64,000 nt of DNA, taken from assembly GCF_012844365.1 (NCBI RefSeq), contig NZ_CP051626.1, forward strand, positions 62,001 to 126,000, read 5' to 3'. The DNA is from Brevibacterium sp. 'Marine' (lineage in GTDB: Bacteria > Actinomycetota > Actinomycetes > Actinomycetales > Brevibacteriaceae). The notes beneath the pieces were generated by a model that worked only from the letters and a program-made list of their open reading frames with translations, ran no database searches and was not told where the DNA came from. A program made the position numbers and the translations under genes. Positions 1 through 8,968 of this stretch are shown here, piece by piece (the stretch's first letter is position 1; each line of letters opens with the position of its first letter).

Positions 1-1202
1 GTGGCCGCCTCGTCTGTGCGGCCGAGGCGAGTGAGCAGATGAGCTCGCAGCACCCAGGCAGGTTGGAAGGCTTCGAGGCGTGATGAGACGTCATCGAGCG
101 CGTCGAGCGCCGCCAGCCCCGCCTCGGGTCCCTCGACTTCGGCGAGGACGGCCGCCCGCGAGACCGACCCGCCGAGACTTGGTGCGATCTGCCCGAGGTC
201 GTCGTGGAGGCGCAGCAGCATCGGCCAATCCGTGGATCCGGTGCGGATTCCGGCCATATGGAGGAGTTGGATGGCCGCCTCGAGCCCGAATCGGCCGACG
301 TGTCCGCAGCGGTGGACCTCGACGAGGTGGCGCTCGCCCGCCTCGGTGAGGGGTCCGTCCCAGCGGTTCGGGTCTTGGTCGGACAGGGGGACGAATCGTC
401 CGTCGCCGCTGCGACGAGCGGGGAACCGGGCGGCTGAGAGGTGGATGAGGGCGGCCAGTCCGTGGGATTCGCCGTCGCCGGGGCACAGCTGCGCCACGAG
501 GCGCGACAGGTACAGGGCTTCGCCGATCATGCCCTCGCGCGGCTGCGCGGCCGCCTGAGCCCATTCGATCGCGAAGGCCCCGTAGATCGTCTCGTGCACA
601 TCGGGCAGGCGGGACTCGAGGTCGAGGCGGTCGGGACTGCCGAAGGCGACGCCGAGACCGGCGACCCGCTTCTTCGCCCTGGTCAGACGGGCAGAGACGG
701 TGGCAGCGGGCAGAGCCATGGCCGCCGCGATCTGTTTTGCCGTCATCCCCATCACCGCCGAGAGCATGAGCAGCGACCGGGCGGGAGGATCGATGTCCGG
801 ATGCGCGCAGGCGGCGAGGAGTTCGAGCCTGCGGTCGGGCAGGGCATCGGGATCGTGGTCGGCGGGATCGGTGCCGGACCCGCTGCTGCCGTCGATGCTG
901 TCGATCGTCTCCTCGTCGAGGGCGGTCGCGGTTCGTGCCGCCGCCGATTTCCACACGTCCCGGCGGGCGTTGAGCGCCACCCGGTAGAGCCAGCCTTCGG
1001 GATTGGCCGGCGGACCTTGTGCCCGCCACGCGGTGACGGCACGTTCGAGCGCGGCCGACAGCGCATCCTCGGCGCCGGAGATGTCGCCGTCGGCAGCCGC
1101 GATGAGCGCGATGATCCTGCCCCAGCCGTCCTGGGACAGGATCATCGCGCGATCGGCAGGCTCTGCGGATTCGGTCATCGGCGGGTCATCGACGTTGCCC
1201 AT
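1..1202 (-). CDS. ECF sigma factor with C-terminal TPR-like extension (ECF42-like), 3' end outside window
   Basis: RNA polymerase sigma factor that would redirect transcription to a small target set. The minus-strand frame is open from the window edge to the ATG at 1202, with a second in-frame ATG at 1178. About residues 25-95 form sigma region 2, including the stretch NPEGWLYRVALNARRD. Region 4 (about 130-185) carries LLMLSAVMGMTAKQIAAAM and ATVSARLTRAKKRV. A long C-terminal extension (DVHETIYGAFAIEW onward) is of the DUF6596/TPR type. The gene lies 17 bp downstream of a DGPF protein gene, the arrangement known for group ECF42, whose extension is thought to act in place of an anti-sigma factor. 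At least 400 codons are present; the stop is not in the window. Neither start has a strong Shine-Dalgarno sequence, so translational coupling to the upstream gene is likely. Confidence 0.85.
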   Translation of the reverse strand, partial: MGNVDDPPMTESAEPADRAMILSQDGWGRIIALIAAADGDISGAEDALSAALERAVTAWRAQGPPANPEGWLYRVALNARRDVWKSAAARTATALDEETIDSIDGSSGSGTDPADHDPDALPDRRLELLAACAHPDIDPPARSLLMLSAVMGMTAKQIAAAMALPAATVSARLTRAKKRVAGLGVAFGSPDRLDLESRLPDVHETIYGAFAIEWAQAAAQPREGMIGEALYLSRLVAQLCPGDGESHGLAALIHLSAARFPARRSGDGRFVPLSDQDPNRWDGPLTEAGERHLVEVHRCGHVGRFGLEAAIQLLHMAGIRTGSTDWPMLLRLHDDLGQIAPSLGGSVSRAAVLAEVEGPEAGLAALDALDDVSSRLEAFQPAWVLRAHLLTRLGRTDEAA

Positions 1203-1219
1203 TCATCGCGGCGGCCGGT

Positions 1220-1600
1220 TCACGCTCGTGTCCACTCGCCCGCGATGCAGGACGTCGCGGATCGGCGAACTTCGATCGTGCCGTAGGCCGTTCCGGGGAA
1301 CTTCTCCGCCCAGGACAGTGCCGCTTCGCGATCGGGGACGTCGATGACGACGACTCCCGCGAAAGCCTCCTTGGCGGCTGCGAACGGGCCGTCCTCGATG
1401 ACGACCTCGCCGGTCCTGCGGGTGACGGTCACGGCCTCGGTCTGCGGCTCGAGCATCTCCCAGGCGACGAAGACGCCCGCGGAGTTGAGCGCTGCCGCGT
1501 AGTCGTCCATGAGCCGCATCATCTCCTGGATGGCTTCTTCGCTGGGTTGAGGCCCGTCGGGGGTGAGTTCCGGGGCGTGGAAGACGAGTGCATAGCGCAT
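1220..1600 (-). CDS. YCII-related (DGPF) protein
   Basis: A small 126-residue protein of the YCII/DGPF family, with the hallmark EDGPFAAAKE around residues 67-76. The start MRYALVFHAPELTP is preceded by a GGAG ribosome site about 8 nt upstream. Family members are ferredoxin-like-fold proteins of unknown reaction. They are repeatedly encoded beside ECF42-type sigma factors and are often proposed regulon members. Here it is first in a two-gene unit with the sigma factor. A catalytic role cannot be read from the sequence. Confidence 0.85.
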   Translation of the reverse strand: MRYALVFHAPELTPDGPQPSEEAIQEMMRLMDDYAAALNSAGVFVAWEMLEPQTEAVTVTRRTGEVVIEDGPFAAAKEAFAGVVVIDVPDREAALSWAEKFPGTAYGTIEVRRSATSCIAGEWTRA

Positions 1601-1706
1601 TGTTCTGCTCCGTTCTGTGTGCGGCGGCCGGATTTCGGCCGCTTACAGACAAGACGATCGAATCGACGTCGATTCGACAGCTGTCCTCAGAATATCCCCG
1701 AAGCGA

Positions 1707-2282
1707 TCACGACGGTGTCGAGGAGGCCAGCGCGGAGGAGGTCAGCGCCGTCACTGCCGCGCGCACGAGTTCGCGTTCGGGTGCCTTGCCGTCGAGATGA
1801 TGGTGGATCGTCCATCCCTCGATGAGCGCATCGACGGCGTGGGCCGCGTCGGGGGTGAAGTGTTCGGTCAGCGCGGCCGCGCTGATGCCCATCCACGAGG
1901 CGGCGAGCTCGGCGGAGTCGGGGGAGCTGCGGCCATAGGAGTAGAGCTCGAAGATTCCCGCCATCTCCCGAGGGGAGGCGAAGGTGTCACCGCAGATGAT
2001 CTCGACGACGGCCTCGCGCGCCTCGGCGGTGGTCGCCGCCTCGTGCAGACCTGCGCGGTAGCGGCCGGAGAGTCGGTCGACGAGCCGACGGAACGCCTCG
2101 GTGATCACCTCGTCGATGCTGGCGAAGTGGTAGGTCATCGACCCCAGGGGGACGTCCGCACGTGCTGCGACGGCGCGGTGGGAGACCCGGGCGACGCCGT
2201 CGTCGAGGATGAGCTCGAGGGCGGCCGCGATGATCCGTTCCCGGCGGCCGGGGTCGTTCGGCGCCCCGCTGCGTGCGCTCAT
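1707..2282 (-). CDS. TetR-family transcriptional repressor
   Basis: A 191-residue regulator. The N-terminus (about 13-60) has the TetR helix-turn-helix, with VSHRAVAARADVPLGSMTYHF as recognition region. The C-terminal ligand domain is diverged, as is usual. The start at 2282 is preceded by a GGAGG ribosome site. The gene is divergent from a major-facilitator exporter at 2474. The 190-bp intergenic region holds two near-identical palindromic sites (2378-2423), so local repression of the exporter, and possibly autoregulation, is likely. The inducer is unknown. Confidence 0.88.
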   Translation of the reverse strand: MSARSGAPNDPGRRERIIAAALELILDDGVARVSHRAVAARADVPLGSMTYHFASIDEVITEAFRRLVDRLSGRYRAGLHEAATTAEAREAVVEIICGDTFASPREMAGIFELYSYGRSSPDSAELAASWMGISAAALTEHFTPDAAHAVDALIEGWTIHHHLDGKAPERELVRAAVTALTSSALASSTPS

Positions 2283-2377
2283 TCGGCCTCCTTCGTCGAA
2301 TCCCCGTGCTCAGTCCGTGCGGGCGGTTCTCGGTTCCCGAGACAGAACTGTCAGCTGTGACAGACGGACAACAGAGA

Positions 2378-2423
2378 GTGTACATTTGTACACCGATCGA
2401 TGTGTGTACATCCGTACACCGAT
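2378..2423. promoter_or_regulatory. Tandem TetR operator pair
   Basis: Two copies of the 20-mer GTGTACATNNGTACACCGAT lie at 2378-2397 and 2404-2423. Each contains an inverted TGTACA/GTACA core. Start-to-start spacing is 26 bp, about 2.5 helical turns. They sit between the divergent TetR and MFS genes. A further pair of short inverted repeats (GACAG-AA-CTGTC at 2341-2352 and CTGTCA-GCTG-TGACAG at 2348-2363) lies just upstream and could be a second element. Confidence 0.7.
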
Positions 2424-2473
2424 TCGAGGGCTGTCCGCCTCAGCACCGTGCACACCGAGAAGGAGATGATCCG

Positions 2474-3763
2474 ATGACCGAACAGCAGGCGTTCAGGAAG
2501 TCGAGCACGAAGCCGACCCCGGCGACGGATCGCGCCTCGTCCCTGCGCGCTCGCCGTCTGTCCCTGCTCGCCCTCTTCTTCCTCCCCGGGATCACCATCG
2601 CCTCGTGGGTGACCCGCACCCCGTCGATCCGTGACGCCCTCGACGCGAGCACGGCACAGATGGGCCTCGTCCTCTTCGGACTCTCCATCGGGTCGATGCT
2701 CGGAATCCTCGCCTCCGGGCCGCTCGTCGGCTGTTTCGGGGCGCGACCGATCGTCGGCATCGGCACGCTCGGAGTCATCGCGAGTATGCCCATCATCGGC
2801 CTCGGCGCCGCCTGGTCGCAGTCGTTCATCGTCGCCGCAGGTCTCGTCGTCTTCGGACTCGGCATGGGCACTGGAGAGGTCGCGATGAATGTCGAGGGGG
2901 CGGAACTCGAGAAGCACCTCGATCGCCCCTTCCTGCCCGGCCTCCACGGCTTCTTCAGCCTCGGCACCGTCATCGGCGCGGTCATCGGGATCCTCGCCAC
3001 CGCCGCCGACTTCCCCGTTCTCGTCCACCTCCTCCTCATCGGCATCCTCGGCGTCGTCGTCATGGTGCCGGCGATGCGCCACGTCCCCGCGGGGACGGGT
3101 CGGAACGCCTCCGCGGAAGGATCCCTCGCCGAGGCGGCCCCCGGTTCAGGTCCCGAGTCGAGTCCTCGGCCGGCTCGTACCGCCTCGGTGTGGAGGGACC
3201 CGCGGCTGATCGTCATCGGTGCGATCGTGCTCGGGATGGCGCTCGCGGAGGGCACCGCGAACGACTGGCTGCCGCTGGTCATGGTCGACGGGCACGGCTT
3301 CGACCCTGCGCTCGGTTCGAGCATCTACGCGATCTTCGCGGCGGCGATGACGATCGGCCGATTCCTCGGCGGCGGCATCGTCCAGCGTTTCGGTCGTGCG
3401 AACGTGCTCTTCGTCAGCGCCGCCTTCGGCTTCGTCGGCATCGGCTCGGCCTCCCTCGTCGACAGTCAGATCGTCGCCGCTGCCGCAGTGCTCCTCTGGG
3501 GGCTCGGGACCTCGCTCGGCTTTCCGGTGGCACTGTCGGAGGCAGGCGCCTCGGGCGCGCAGCCGGCCAATCGGGTGGCCGCTGTCTCGACGATCGGCTA
3601 CCTTGCGTTCCTCGTCGGACCGCCCGCGCTCGGTCTGGTCGGGGACCACTGGGGGCTGCGGACGGCTCTGCTCATCCCCATGGGCGTGCTGCTGATCGTG
3701 CTCGCCCTCGCGCCGCTGCTGCGCCGCGAACCCCGGCCGGAACCTCAGACGAGCCCGGTGTAG
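2474..3763 (+). CDS. Major facilitator superfamily transporter
   Basis: A 429-residue polytopic membrane protein with about 12 hydrophobic segments in two halves joined by a polar loop (about residues 200-235). It resembles the YbjJ-like branch of MFS transporters. The start at 2474 was chosen because AAGGAG lies 8 nt upstream; longer open frame upstream has no ribosome site and would run through the operator. It is divergent from the TetR gene, which suggests drug or metabolite efflux induced by substrate; the substrate is unknown. Its 3' end overlaps the convergent glcD-like gene by 19 bp. Confidence 0.85.
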   Translation: MTEQQAFRKSSTKPTPATDRASSLRARRLSLLALFFLPGITIASWVTRTPSIRDALDASTAQMGLVLFGLSIGSMLGILASGPLVGCFGARPIVGIGTLGVIASMPIIGLGAAWSQSFIVAAGLVVFGLGMGTGEVAMNVEGAELEKHLDRPFLPGLHGFFSLGTVIGAVIGILATAADFPVLVHLLLIGILGVVVMVPAMRHVPAGTGRNASAEGSLAEAAPGSGPESSPRPARTASVWRDPRLIVIGAIVLGMALAEGTANDWLPLVMVDGHGFDPALGSSIYAIFAAAMTIGRFLGGGIVQRFGRANVLFVSAAFGFVGIGSASLVDSQIVAAAAVLLWGLGTSLGFPVALSEAGASGAQPANRVAAVSTIGYLAFLVGPPALGLVGDHWGLRTALLIPMGVLLIVLALAPLLRREPRPEPQTSPV

Positions 3764-5118
3764 ACCGATCCCGGGTTGAAGATGTTGTCCGGGTCGAGGG
3801 CCTGCTTGATCCGGTGGTTGAGCTCCATGACGTCCTCGCCGAGATAGGGCGCGAGCCACGGTGCCTTGAGTCGGCCGACACCGTGCTCACCGGTGATCGT
3901 CCCGCCCAGCCCCGTGGCCAGGTCCATGACCTCGCCGTAGGCGATCTGCGCGCGCTTCTGCTGGTCCTCATCCTTGGGATCGAGGACGAGCAGCGGATGC
4001 GTGTTGCCGTCGCCGGCGTGCGCGATGACGGCGATCGTCACCTTGCGTTCGGCCGCGATCTTCTCAATCCCGAGGACCAGGTCGCCGAGCTTCGGCAGCG
4101 GAACGCCGACGTCCTCGAGCAGCAGAGCACCCTTCTTCTCCACGGCCGGGATCGCGATCCGGCGGGCCGTGACGAAGGCTTCGCCCTCGTCGGGGTCGGC
4201 AGTGAGATAGCACTCTGAGGCCGAGTTGCTGTTGCAGATCTCCTCGATGATCTTCGCCTGCACAGTGCAGTGCTCGCCGGGTTCGTCGGACTGGATGACG
4301 AGCATGCCCTCGGCCTCACGGTCGAGCCCCATCTTCAGCTCGTCCTCGACGGCGTTGATCGAGGGCTTGTCCATGAACTCGAGCATCGAGGGTCGCATGG
4401 CCTTCGCGATCTCGAGCACGGCGTTCGTGGCATCGGCGAGCTTCGGGAACATCGCGACGACGGTCGTCGGGGGCAGCTGGGCGGGAATGAGCCGCAGGGT
4501 CACCTCGGTGATCACGCCCAAGGTCCCCTCGGAACCGACGAAGAGCTTCGTCAGCGGCAGACCCGCGACGTCCTTGAGCCTCGGGCCGCCGAGTTTGACC
4601 GCCCGACCGTCGGCGAGGACGACGGTCATCCCGAGGACGTAGTCCGTGGTCACACCGTACTTCACGCAGCACAGGCCGCCGGCGTTCGTGGCGATATTGC
4701 CGCCGATCGAGCAGAACTCGAAGGACGAGGGGTCCGGCGGGTACCACAGGCCGTGTTCGGCCGCGGCGGCCTTGACCTCGGCGTTGAAGGCACCGGGTTG
4801 GACCGTGGCCATGCGGGTGACGGGATCGATGCTGATCTCGCGCATCGTGTCCAGGGACAGCACGATTCCGCCGGCGATCGCGGAGCTGCCGCCGGACAGG
4901 CCGGATCCGGCGCCGCGGGGCACGATCGGGACCTTCGCCTCGGCGGCGATGCGCACGACCGTCTGCACATCCTCGGTGGAGGTGGCTCGGACGACCGCGA
5001 CCGGCACCCCGGCGTCGGGGTCGTTCGCGCGGTCCCAACGGTAGGCGTCCATCGAATCGGGATCGGTGATGACGGCCGTGGCCGGCAGGGCGGAGGTGAG
5101 AGCGGAGACAACGTCCAT
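3745..5118 (-). CDS. FAD-linked oxidase, GlcD/D-lactate dehydrogenase type
   Basis: A 457-residue flavoprotein that probably oxidises a 2-hydroxyacid such as glycolate or D-lactate. The N-terminal PCMH FAD-binding domain shows PIVPRGAGSGLSGGSSAI near residues 70-87 and SIGGNIATNAGG near 125-136. The C-terminal FAD-oxidase domain contains HAGDGNTHPL and GTITGEHGVG. The start at 5118 (MDVVSAL) follows an AAAGG site; an upstream in-frame ATG at 5184 has no support. Length fits single-polypeptide GlcD-like enzymes. No GlcE/GlcF partners lie nearby, so the electron acceptor is unclear. It converges on the MFS gene with 19 bp overlap. Confidence 0.87.
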   Translation of the reverse strand: MDVVSALTSALPATAVITDPDSMDAYRWDRANDPDAGVPVAVVRATSTEDVQTVVRIAAEAKVPIVPRGAGSGLSGGSSAIAGGIVLSLDTMREISIDPVTRMATVQPGAFNAEVKAAAAEHGLWYPPDPSSFEFCSIGGNIATNAGGLCCVKYGVTTDYVLGMTVVLADGRAVKLGGPRLKDVAGLPLTKLFVGSEGTLGVITEVTLRLIPAQLPPTTVVAMFPKLADATNAVLEIAKAMRPSMLEFMDKPSINAVEDELKMGLDREAEGMLVIQSDEPGEHCTVQAKIIEEICNSNSASECYLTADPDEGEAFVTARRIAIPAVEKKGALLLEDVGVPLPKLGDLVLGIEKIAAERKVTIAVIAHAGDGNTHPLLVLDPKDEDQQKRAQIAYGEVMDLATGLGGTITGEHGVGRLKAPWLAPYLGEDVMELNHRIKQALDPDNIFNPGSVYTGLV

Positions 5119-5291
5119 GTTGCGTATCGGCCTTTCGAGCGGAGTTCGGCACCCGGATTCCGCTCTCGACGTTACCAGGATCACGGTCGCCCGCGGCGGT
5201 CGGCTCGGGGCGCGGACAGGGCGCGCTCGCCCGGTGCCGCACAGCGTCGCGGCGGACCGAGCCGCAGGTCGTCGCGGCGTAGGCTGAACCC

Positions 5292-7112
5292 ATGACCCTC
5301 AACCCCGATCGGCTCCCCGCGGCCTGCGTGCTCGGGACGCTGCCCGGCGACGGATTCGAGGGGACTCGGATCGGCATCGTCGATCTCGACGCGAGAGGAG
5401 CGGAGATCGGCCGGTTCGACCTCGCCGAGGCGGCCCTGCCCGAGTTCGTCCGTGACCGTGAGGACGCGGCCGGGGGAGGTCCGGGCGGGGAAAGTTCGAG
5501 CGGGGAAAGTTCGAGCGGGGCGGCTGCACCCCCGACCCGCTGGGTCTTCAGCGACACCCCGAAGTGGTATCCGTCGCTGTTGGACGCCGGGGCGAGTCTT
5601 GAGCGCTGCCACGATCTGCGCTTGGCCCATGCGATCCTCGCCCGCTCCGAACTCGTCACCGCACCGGAGGCGGTGCGCGCCGCCGTCGACTGGGATGCCG
5701 CGCCCGCCGACGCCGCCGCACCCGAACGGGCGGCCGCTCTCTTCGACGTCGATGCCGGACGCGGATTCATCCCACAGGTTCCGCACGACCTCGAGGCGGC
5801 CCTGGCCGAATACGTCCGGCAGACGGCGGCCGTGGACTCCGCGAGCGATCCGGGGCGGCTGCGGCTGCTGCTGGCCGCGGAATCGGCCGGAGGGCTCGTC
5901 GCCGCAGAGATGCGCGCGGCAGGTGTGCCGTGGGACGAGGCCGAACATGATCGGATCCTGACCGAACTGCTCGGTCCCCGACCGATCCGCGACGGGAAGC
6001 CCCAGAAGATGCTGGCCAAGGCCGAGGAAGTCCGAGCCGCACTCGACGATCCGCGGGTCAACCTCGATTCGCCGAACCGGCTGCTCGCGTCCCTGCGCAA
6101 TGCCGGCATCAACGTCGCCTCGACCTCGAAATGGGAGCTGCAGACGAGCGACCATCCGGCGATCGCGCCCCTGCTCGAGTACAAGAAGATGGCGCGGCTG
6201 CTGAGTGCCAACGGCTGGCATTGGCTCGATGAATGGGTCGATGAAGGTCGGTACAGGCCCGTCTATGTGCCCGGCGGAGTCGTCACCGGGCGCTGGGCGG
6301 CCAGCGGGGGAGGGGCCCTGCAGATCCCACGGCAGCTGCGTCCGGCCCTGCGCGCCGACGATGGGTGGCGGCTCGTCTCCGCCGATGTCGCCCAGCTCGA
6401 ACCCCGTGCGCTCGCCGCCATGTCCGGAGACCGGGCGATGGCGGAGGCCGGTCGTAGACGTGACCTCTACTCCGGGCTCGTCGACGCCGGGATCGTCGCG
6501 ACCCGGCAGGAGGCGAAGATCGCGGTGCTCGGGGCGATGTACGGATCGACGACCGGGGAGGCCGGGGCCTTGGTGCCGCGTCTGCGGCAGAATTTCCCCG
6601 CCGCCATGCACCTCGTCGATTCCGCCGCCGAGGCGGGACGAGAGGGAGGAGTCGTGTCCACCTGGTTGGGCCGGACCTCCCCGCCGCCCGGCGAGGGGTG
6701 GCAGAGACTGCAGAGAGCGGCGAACCGCTTCGACGCCACCGGCGCCGACGAGCAACGGGCCCGGCGGGCCGCCGGCGACCAGGGACGATTCACCCGCAAC
6801 TTCGTCGTCCAGGGCACAGCGGCCGAATGGGCGCTGGCCTGGCTGGCCGATCTGCGGCTGCGCCTGGCGCGGCTGCCGGAGATCGATGCGGCATCAGAGG
6901 CGGCCGCCTCGGGGCCGGTCTTCTCCCGGCGAGCCCACCTCGTCTTCTTCCTCCACGACGAGGTCATCGTCCATGCCCCGGCCGAGCAGACCGATCAGGC
7001 GGCGGAGGCGATCAGGGCGGCGGCCGCCTCGGCGGGGCGACTGCTGTTCGGGGATGCCCCCGTCGATTTCCCTCTCGACCTGAGCATCGGTGAGCGGGCG
7101 CTCAAAGAATAA
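5292..7112 (+). CDS. Stand-alone family A DNA polymerase domain protein (actinobacterial PolA-like)
   Basis: A 606-residue protein matching the actinobacterial family usually named bifunctional 3'-5' exonuclease/DNA polymerase. The C-terminal half holds polymerase motif A (SADVAQLEPRALA), motif B (RQEAKIAVLGAMYGSTTGEA) and motif C (FFLHDEVIVHAP), with both catalytic aspartates present. There is no 5' nuclease domain, and the N-terminal exonuclease-like region looks degenerate. A low-complexity linker near residue 65 comes from a 15-bp direct repeat (5485-5499 and 5500-5514). It is a second polymerase beside normal PolA, perhaps for repair; the cellular role is not established. It is transcribed alone. 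Confidence 0.85.
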   Translation: MTLNPDRLPAACVLGTLPGDGFEGTRIGIVDLDARGAEIGRFDLAEAALPEFVRDREDAAGGGPGGESSSGESSSGAAAPPTRWVFSDTPKWYPSLLDAGASLERCHDLRLAHAILARSELVTAPEAVRAAVDWDAAPADAAAPERAAALFDVDAGRGFIPQVPHDLEAALAEYVRQTAAVDSASDPGRLRLLLAAESAGGLVAAEMRAAGVPWDEAEHDRILTELLGPRPIRDGKPQKMLAKAEEVRAALDDPRVNLDSPNRLLASLRNAGINVASTSKWELQTSDHPAIAPLLEYKKMARLLSANGWHWLDEWVDEGRYRPVYVPGGVVTGRWAASGGGALQIPRQLRPALRADDGWRLVSADVAQLEPRALAAMSGDRAMAEAGRRRDLYSGLVDAGIVATRQEAKIAVLGAMYGSTTGEAGALVPRLRQNFPAAMHLVDSAAEAGREGGVVSTWLGRTSPPPGEGWQRLQRAANRFDATGADEQRARRAAGDQGRFTRNFVVQGTAAEWALAWLADLRLRLARLPEIDAASEAAASGPVFSRRAHLVFFLHDEVIVHAPAEQTDQAAEAIRAAAASAGRLLFGDAPVDFPLDLSIGERALKE

Positions 7113-7195
7113 GTCCATATGCATGGAATAGACTGCCGGCCGCAAGCGCTGGACGATGTGGCCCAGCTACGGATACGCAAGTCCAAGGAGATCAC

Positions 7196-8275
7196 ATGAG
7201 CATCAGCGTCAAGGCACTGCAGAAGACGGGACCGGACCAGCCGTTCCGCGTGGCCACGATCGACCGCCGGGATCCCCGACCCGATGACGTCGTCATCGAC
7301 ATCAAGGCCGCAGGCATCTGCCACAGCGACATCCACACCATCCGCAACGAATGGGGCGAGGCGCACTTCCCGCTCACCGTCGGCCACGAGATCGCCGGCG
7401 TCGTCGAGGCCGTCGGTGCCGACGTCACCGCGTGGAAGGTCGGCGACCGCGTGGGCGTGGGCTGCATGGTCAATTCGTGCGGCGAGTGCGAGGAATGCCG
7501 GGCCGGTCAGGAGCAGAACTGCCTGAACGGCAGCGTCGGCACCTATAACGTCGGAGACGTCGACGGCACGATCACCCAGGGCGGGTATTCGCAGAAGGTC
7601 GTCGTCAACGAACGCTTCGTCTGCCGGATCCCCGACGCCCTCGACTTCGACGTCGCCGCTCCGCTGCTGTGCGCGGGCATCACCACCTATGCACCGCTTG
7701 CCCGCTGGGGTGCCGGTGAGACGAAGAACGGCGCTCCCAAACAGGTCGCCGTGCTCGGACTCGGCGGACTCGGCCACATGGGTGTCCAGATCGCCGCGGC
7801 CATGGGCGCGCAAGTGACCGTGCTCTCGCGCACTCTGCGCAAGGAAGACGATGCGCTCGCCCTGGGTGCGACGCGGATGCTCGCGACCACCGAGGAGGAC
7901 TTCTTTACCGACCACGCCGGCGAGTTCGACCTCATCCTCAACACGATCAGCGCCGACATCCCCGTCAACCGGTACCTGCGGCTGCTCAAGCCGCGCGGGG
8001 TCATGGCCGTCGTCGGCCTCCCGCCCGAGAAGCAGGAATTCTCGTTCGGCGCCGTCATCGGCGGGGCGAAGGCGATCGCCGGATCGAACATCGGCGGCAT
8101 CGCCGAGACCCAGGAGATGCTCGACTTCTGCGCCGAACACGGCATCGCCGCGCAGATCGAGACGATCCCCGTCACCGAGGCGGACGCCGCCTACGATCGG
8201 GTCGTGGCCGGAGACGTGCGCTTCCGCGTCGTCATCGACACCGCCACCTTCGACGACGTCGAGGCCATCGCCTGA
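7196..8275 (+). CDS. Zinc-dependent NAD(P) alcohol dehydrogenase
   Basis: A 359-residue medium-chain dehydrogenase/reductase. Catalytic zinc ligands are visible in AAGICHSDIH and TVGHEIAG. The structural zinc site CGECEECRAGQEQNC is intact. The Rossmann motif is GLGGLGHMGVQ. The start has AAGGAG 5 nt upstream. The pattern is closest to the YahK/cinnamyl-alcohol-dehydrogenase-like class that interconverts alcohols and aldehydes. It is a single gene with no pathway neighbours, so the natural substrate is open. Confidence 0.9.
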   Translation: MSISVKALQKTGPDQPFRVATIDRRDPRPDDVVIDIKAAGICHSDIHTIRNEWGEAHFPLTVGHEIAGVVEAVGADVTAWKVGDRVGVGCMVNSCGECEECRAGQEQNCLNGSVGTYNVGDVDGTITQGGYSQKVVVNERFVCRIPDALDFDVAAPLLCAGITTYAPLARWGAGETKNGAPKQVAVLGLGGLGHMGVQIAAAMGAQVTVLSRTLRKEDDALALGATRMLATTEEDFFTDHAGEFDLILNTISADIPVNRYLRLLKPRGVMAVVGLPPEKQEFSFGAVIGGAKAIAGSNIGGIAETQEMLDFCAEHGIAAQIETIPVTEADAAYDRVVAGDVRFRVVIDTATFDDVEAIA

Positions 8276-8327
8276 TTCGTCTCCGCTGACATGCTTCGGC
8301 TGTGAGGGGCCGGGCGTGAGACCGCAA

Positions 8328-8371
8328 TGGTCGGGGTGATTCCCGCAATCGATGCGGGAATCCCTCGACCA
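8328..8371. terminator. Inverted repeat between adh and vanZ genes
   Basis: The core arms GATTCCCGCA (8338-8347) and TGCGGGAATC (8353-8362) are perfectly complementary with a 5-nt loop. The stem extends outward imperfectly to TGG/CCA at 8328 and 8371. It lies 52 bp after the dehydrogenase stop. There is no T-tract, so it may be a weak terminator or RNA-processing hairpin rather than a classical terminator. Confidence 0.45.
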
Positions 8372-8420
8372 TCGTGCCGCAGACGGGCACAATGAGACCG
8401 GGCCGAGGGACAGGGGAACG

Positions 8421-8888
8421 ATGACGGGTGCGAGGCGACAGCTGCGGACGGTGCCCTTGGCGCTGCTCATCCTCTACACGATCTTCATCGGCCTCGTCAC
8501 GCTCACACCCAACCAGTTGGACACCGGTCCCGGCTCATTCATCGCCGGACTGCTCGAGTTCCTCGCCTCCCACCGAGCGACCGCGTGGATCGACTACGTC
8601 ATCCTCGAGAAGCTCGCGAATGTCGGCATGTTCATCCCCTTCGGCCTGCTTGTGGCCCTCCAGTGCGGACCTCACCGCTGGTGGGTCGGCTGGGTCGCGG
8701 GCATCGCATTCACCTGCCTCATCGAGGGCACGCAGGCGACCCTGCTCTCACCCACGCGTTACGCCACGATCAGCGACCTCGTGACGAACAGCCTCGGCGC
8801 CGGCATCGGAGCGGTGGCCGGACTCATCGTGATGACGATCTGGCCGCCGAGGATGGACCGGATTCCCGTCGATCACGAAGTCCGGTGA
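8421..8888 (+). CDS. VanZ-family membrane protein (copy 1)
   Basis: A 155-residue membrane protein with four predicted hydrophobic segments. VanZ-like signatures include ANVGMFIPFGLL and the IEGTQ...R.ATISDLVTNSLGA block. The start at 8421 follows AGGGGAAC. VanZ itself gives low-level teicoplanin resistance in enterococci; most relatives have no known function. A paralogue follows 80 bp downstream. The two share the order and spacing of all conserved blocks, so a tandem duplication is clear. Confidence 0.82.
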   Translation: MTGARRQLRTVPLALLILYTIFIGLVTLTPNQLDTGPGSFIAGLLEFLASHRATAWIDYVILEKLANVGMFIPFGLLVALQCGPHRWWVGWVAGIAFTCLIEGTQATLLSPTRYATISDLVTNSLGAGIGAVAGLIVMTIWPPRMDRIPVDHEVR

Positions 8889-8968
8889 GAGATCCTGGGG
8901 TTCGGTGAGAGCCGGGCCATATCCGCATCTGAGGATGTGCCCAGGATTCGGCCGTAGATTTGGCGGTG

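Noticed and set aside
4316..6211. Long minus-strand open frame spanning the oxidase and polymerase genes
   Set aside because: It joins two unrelated genes in wrong frames and lacks any domain; the Arg/Ser/Ala-rich composition is typical of shadows.
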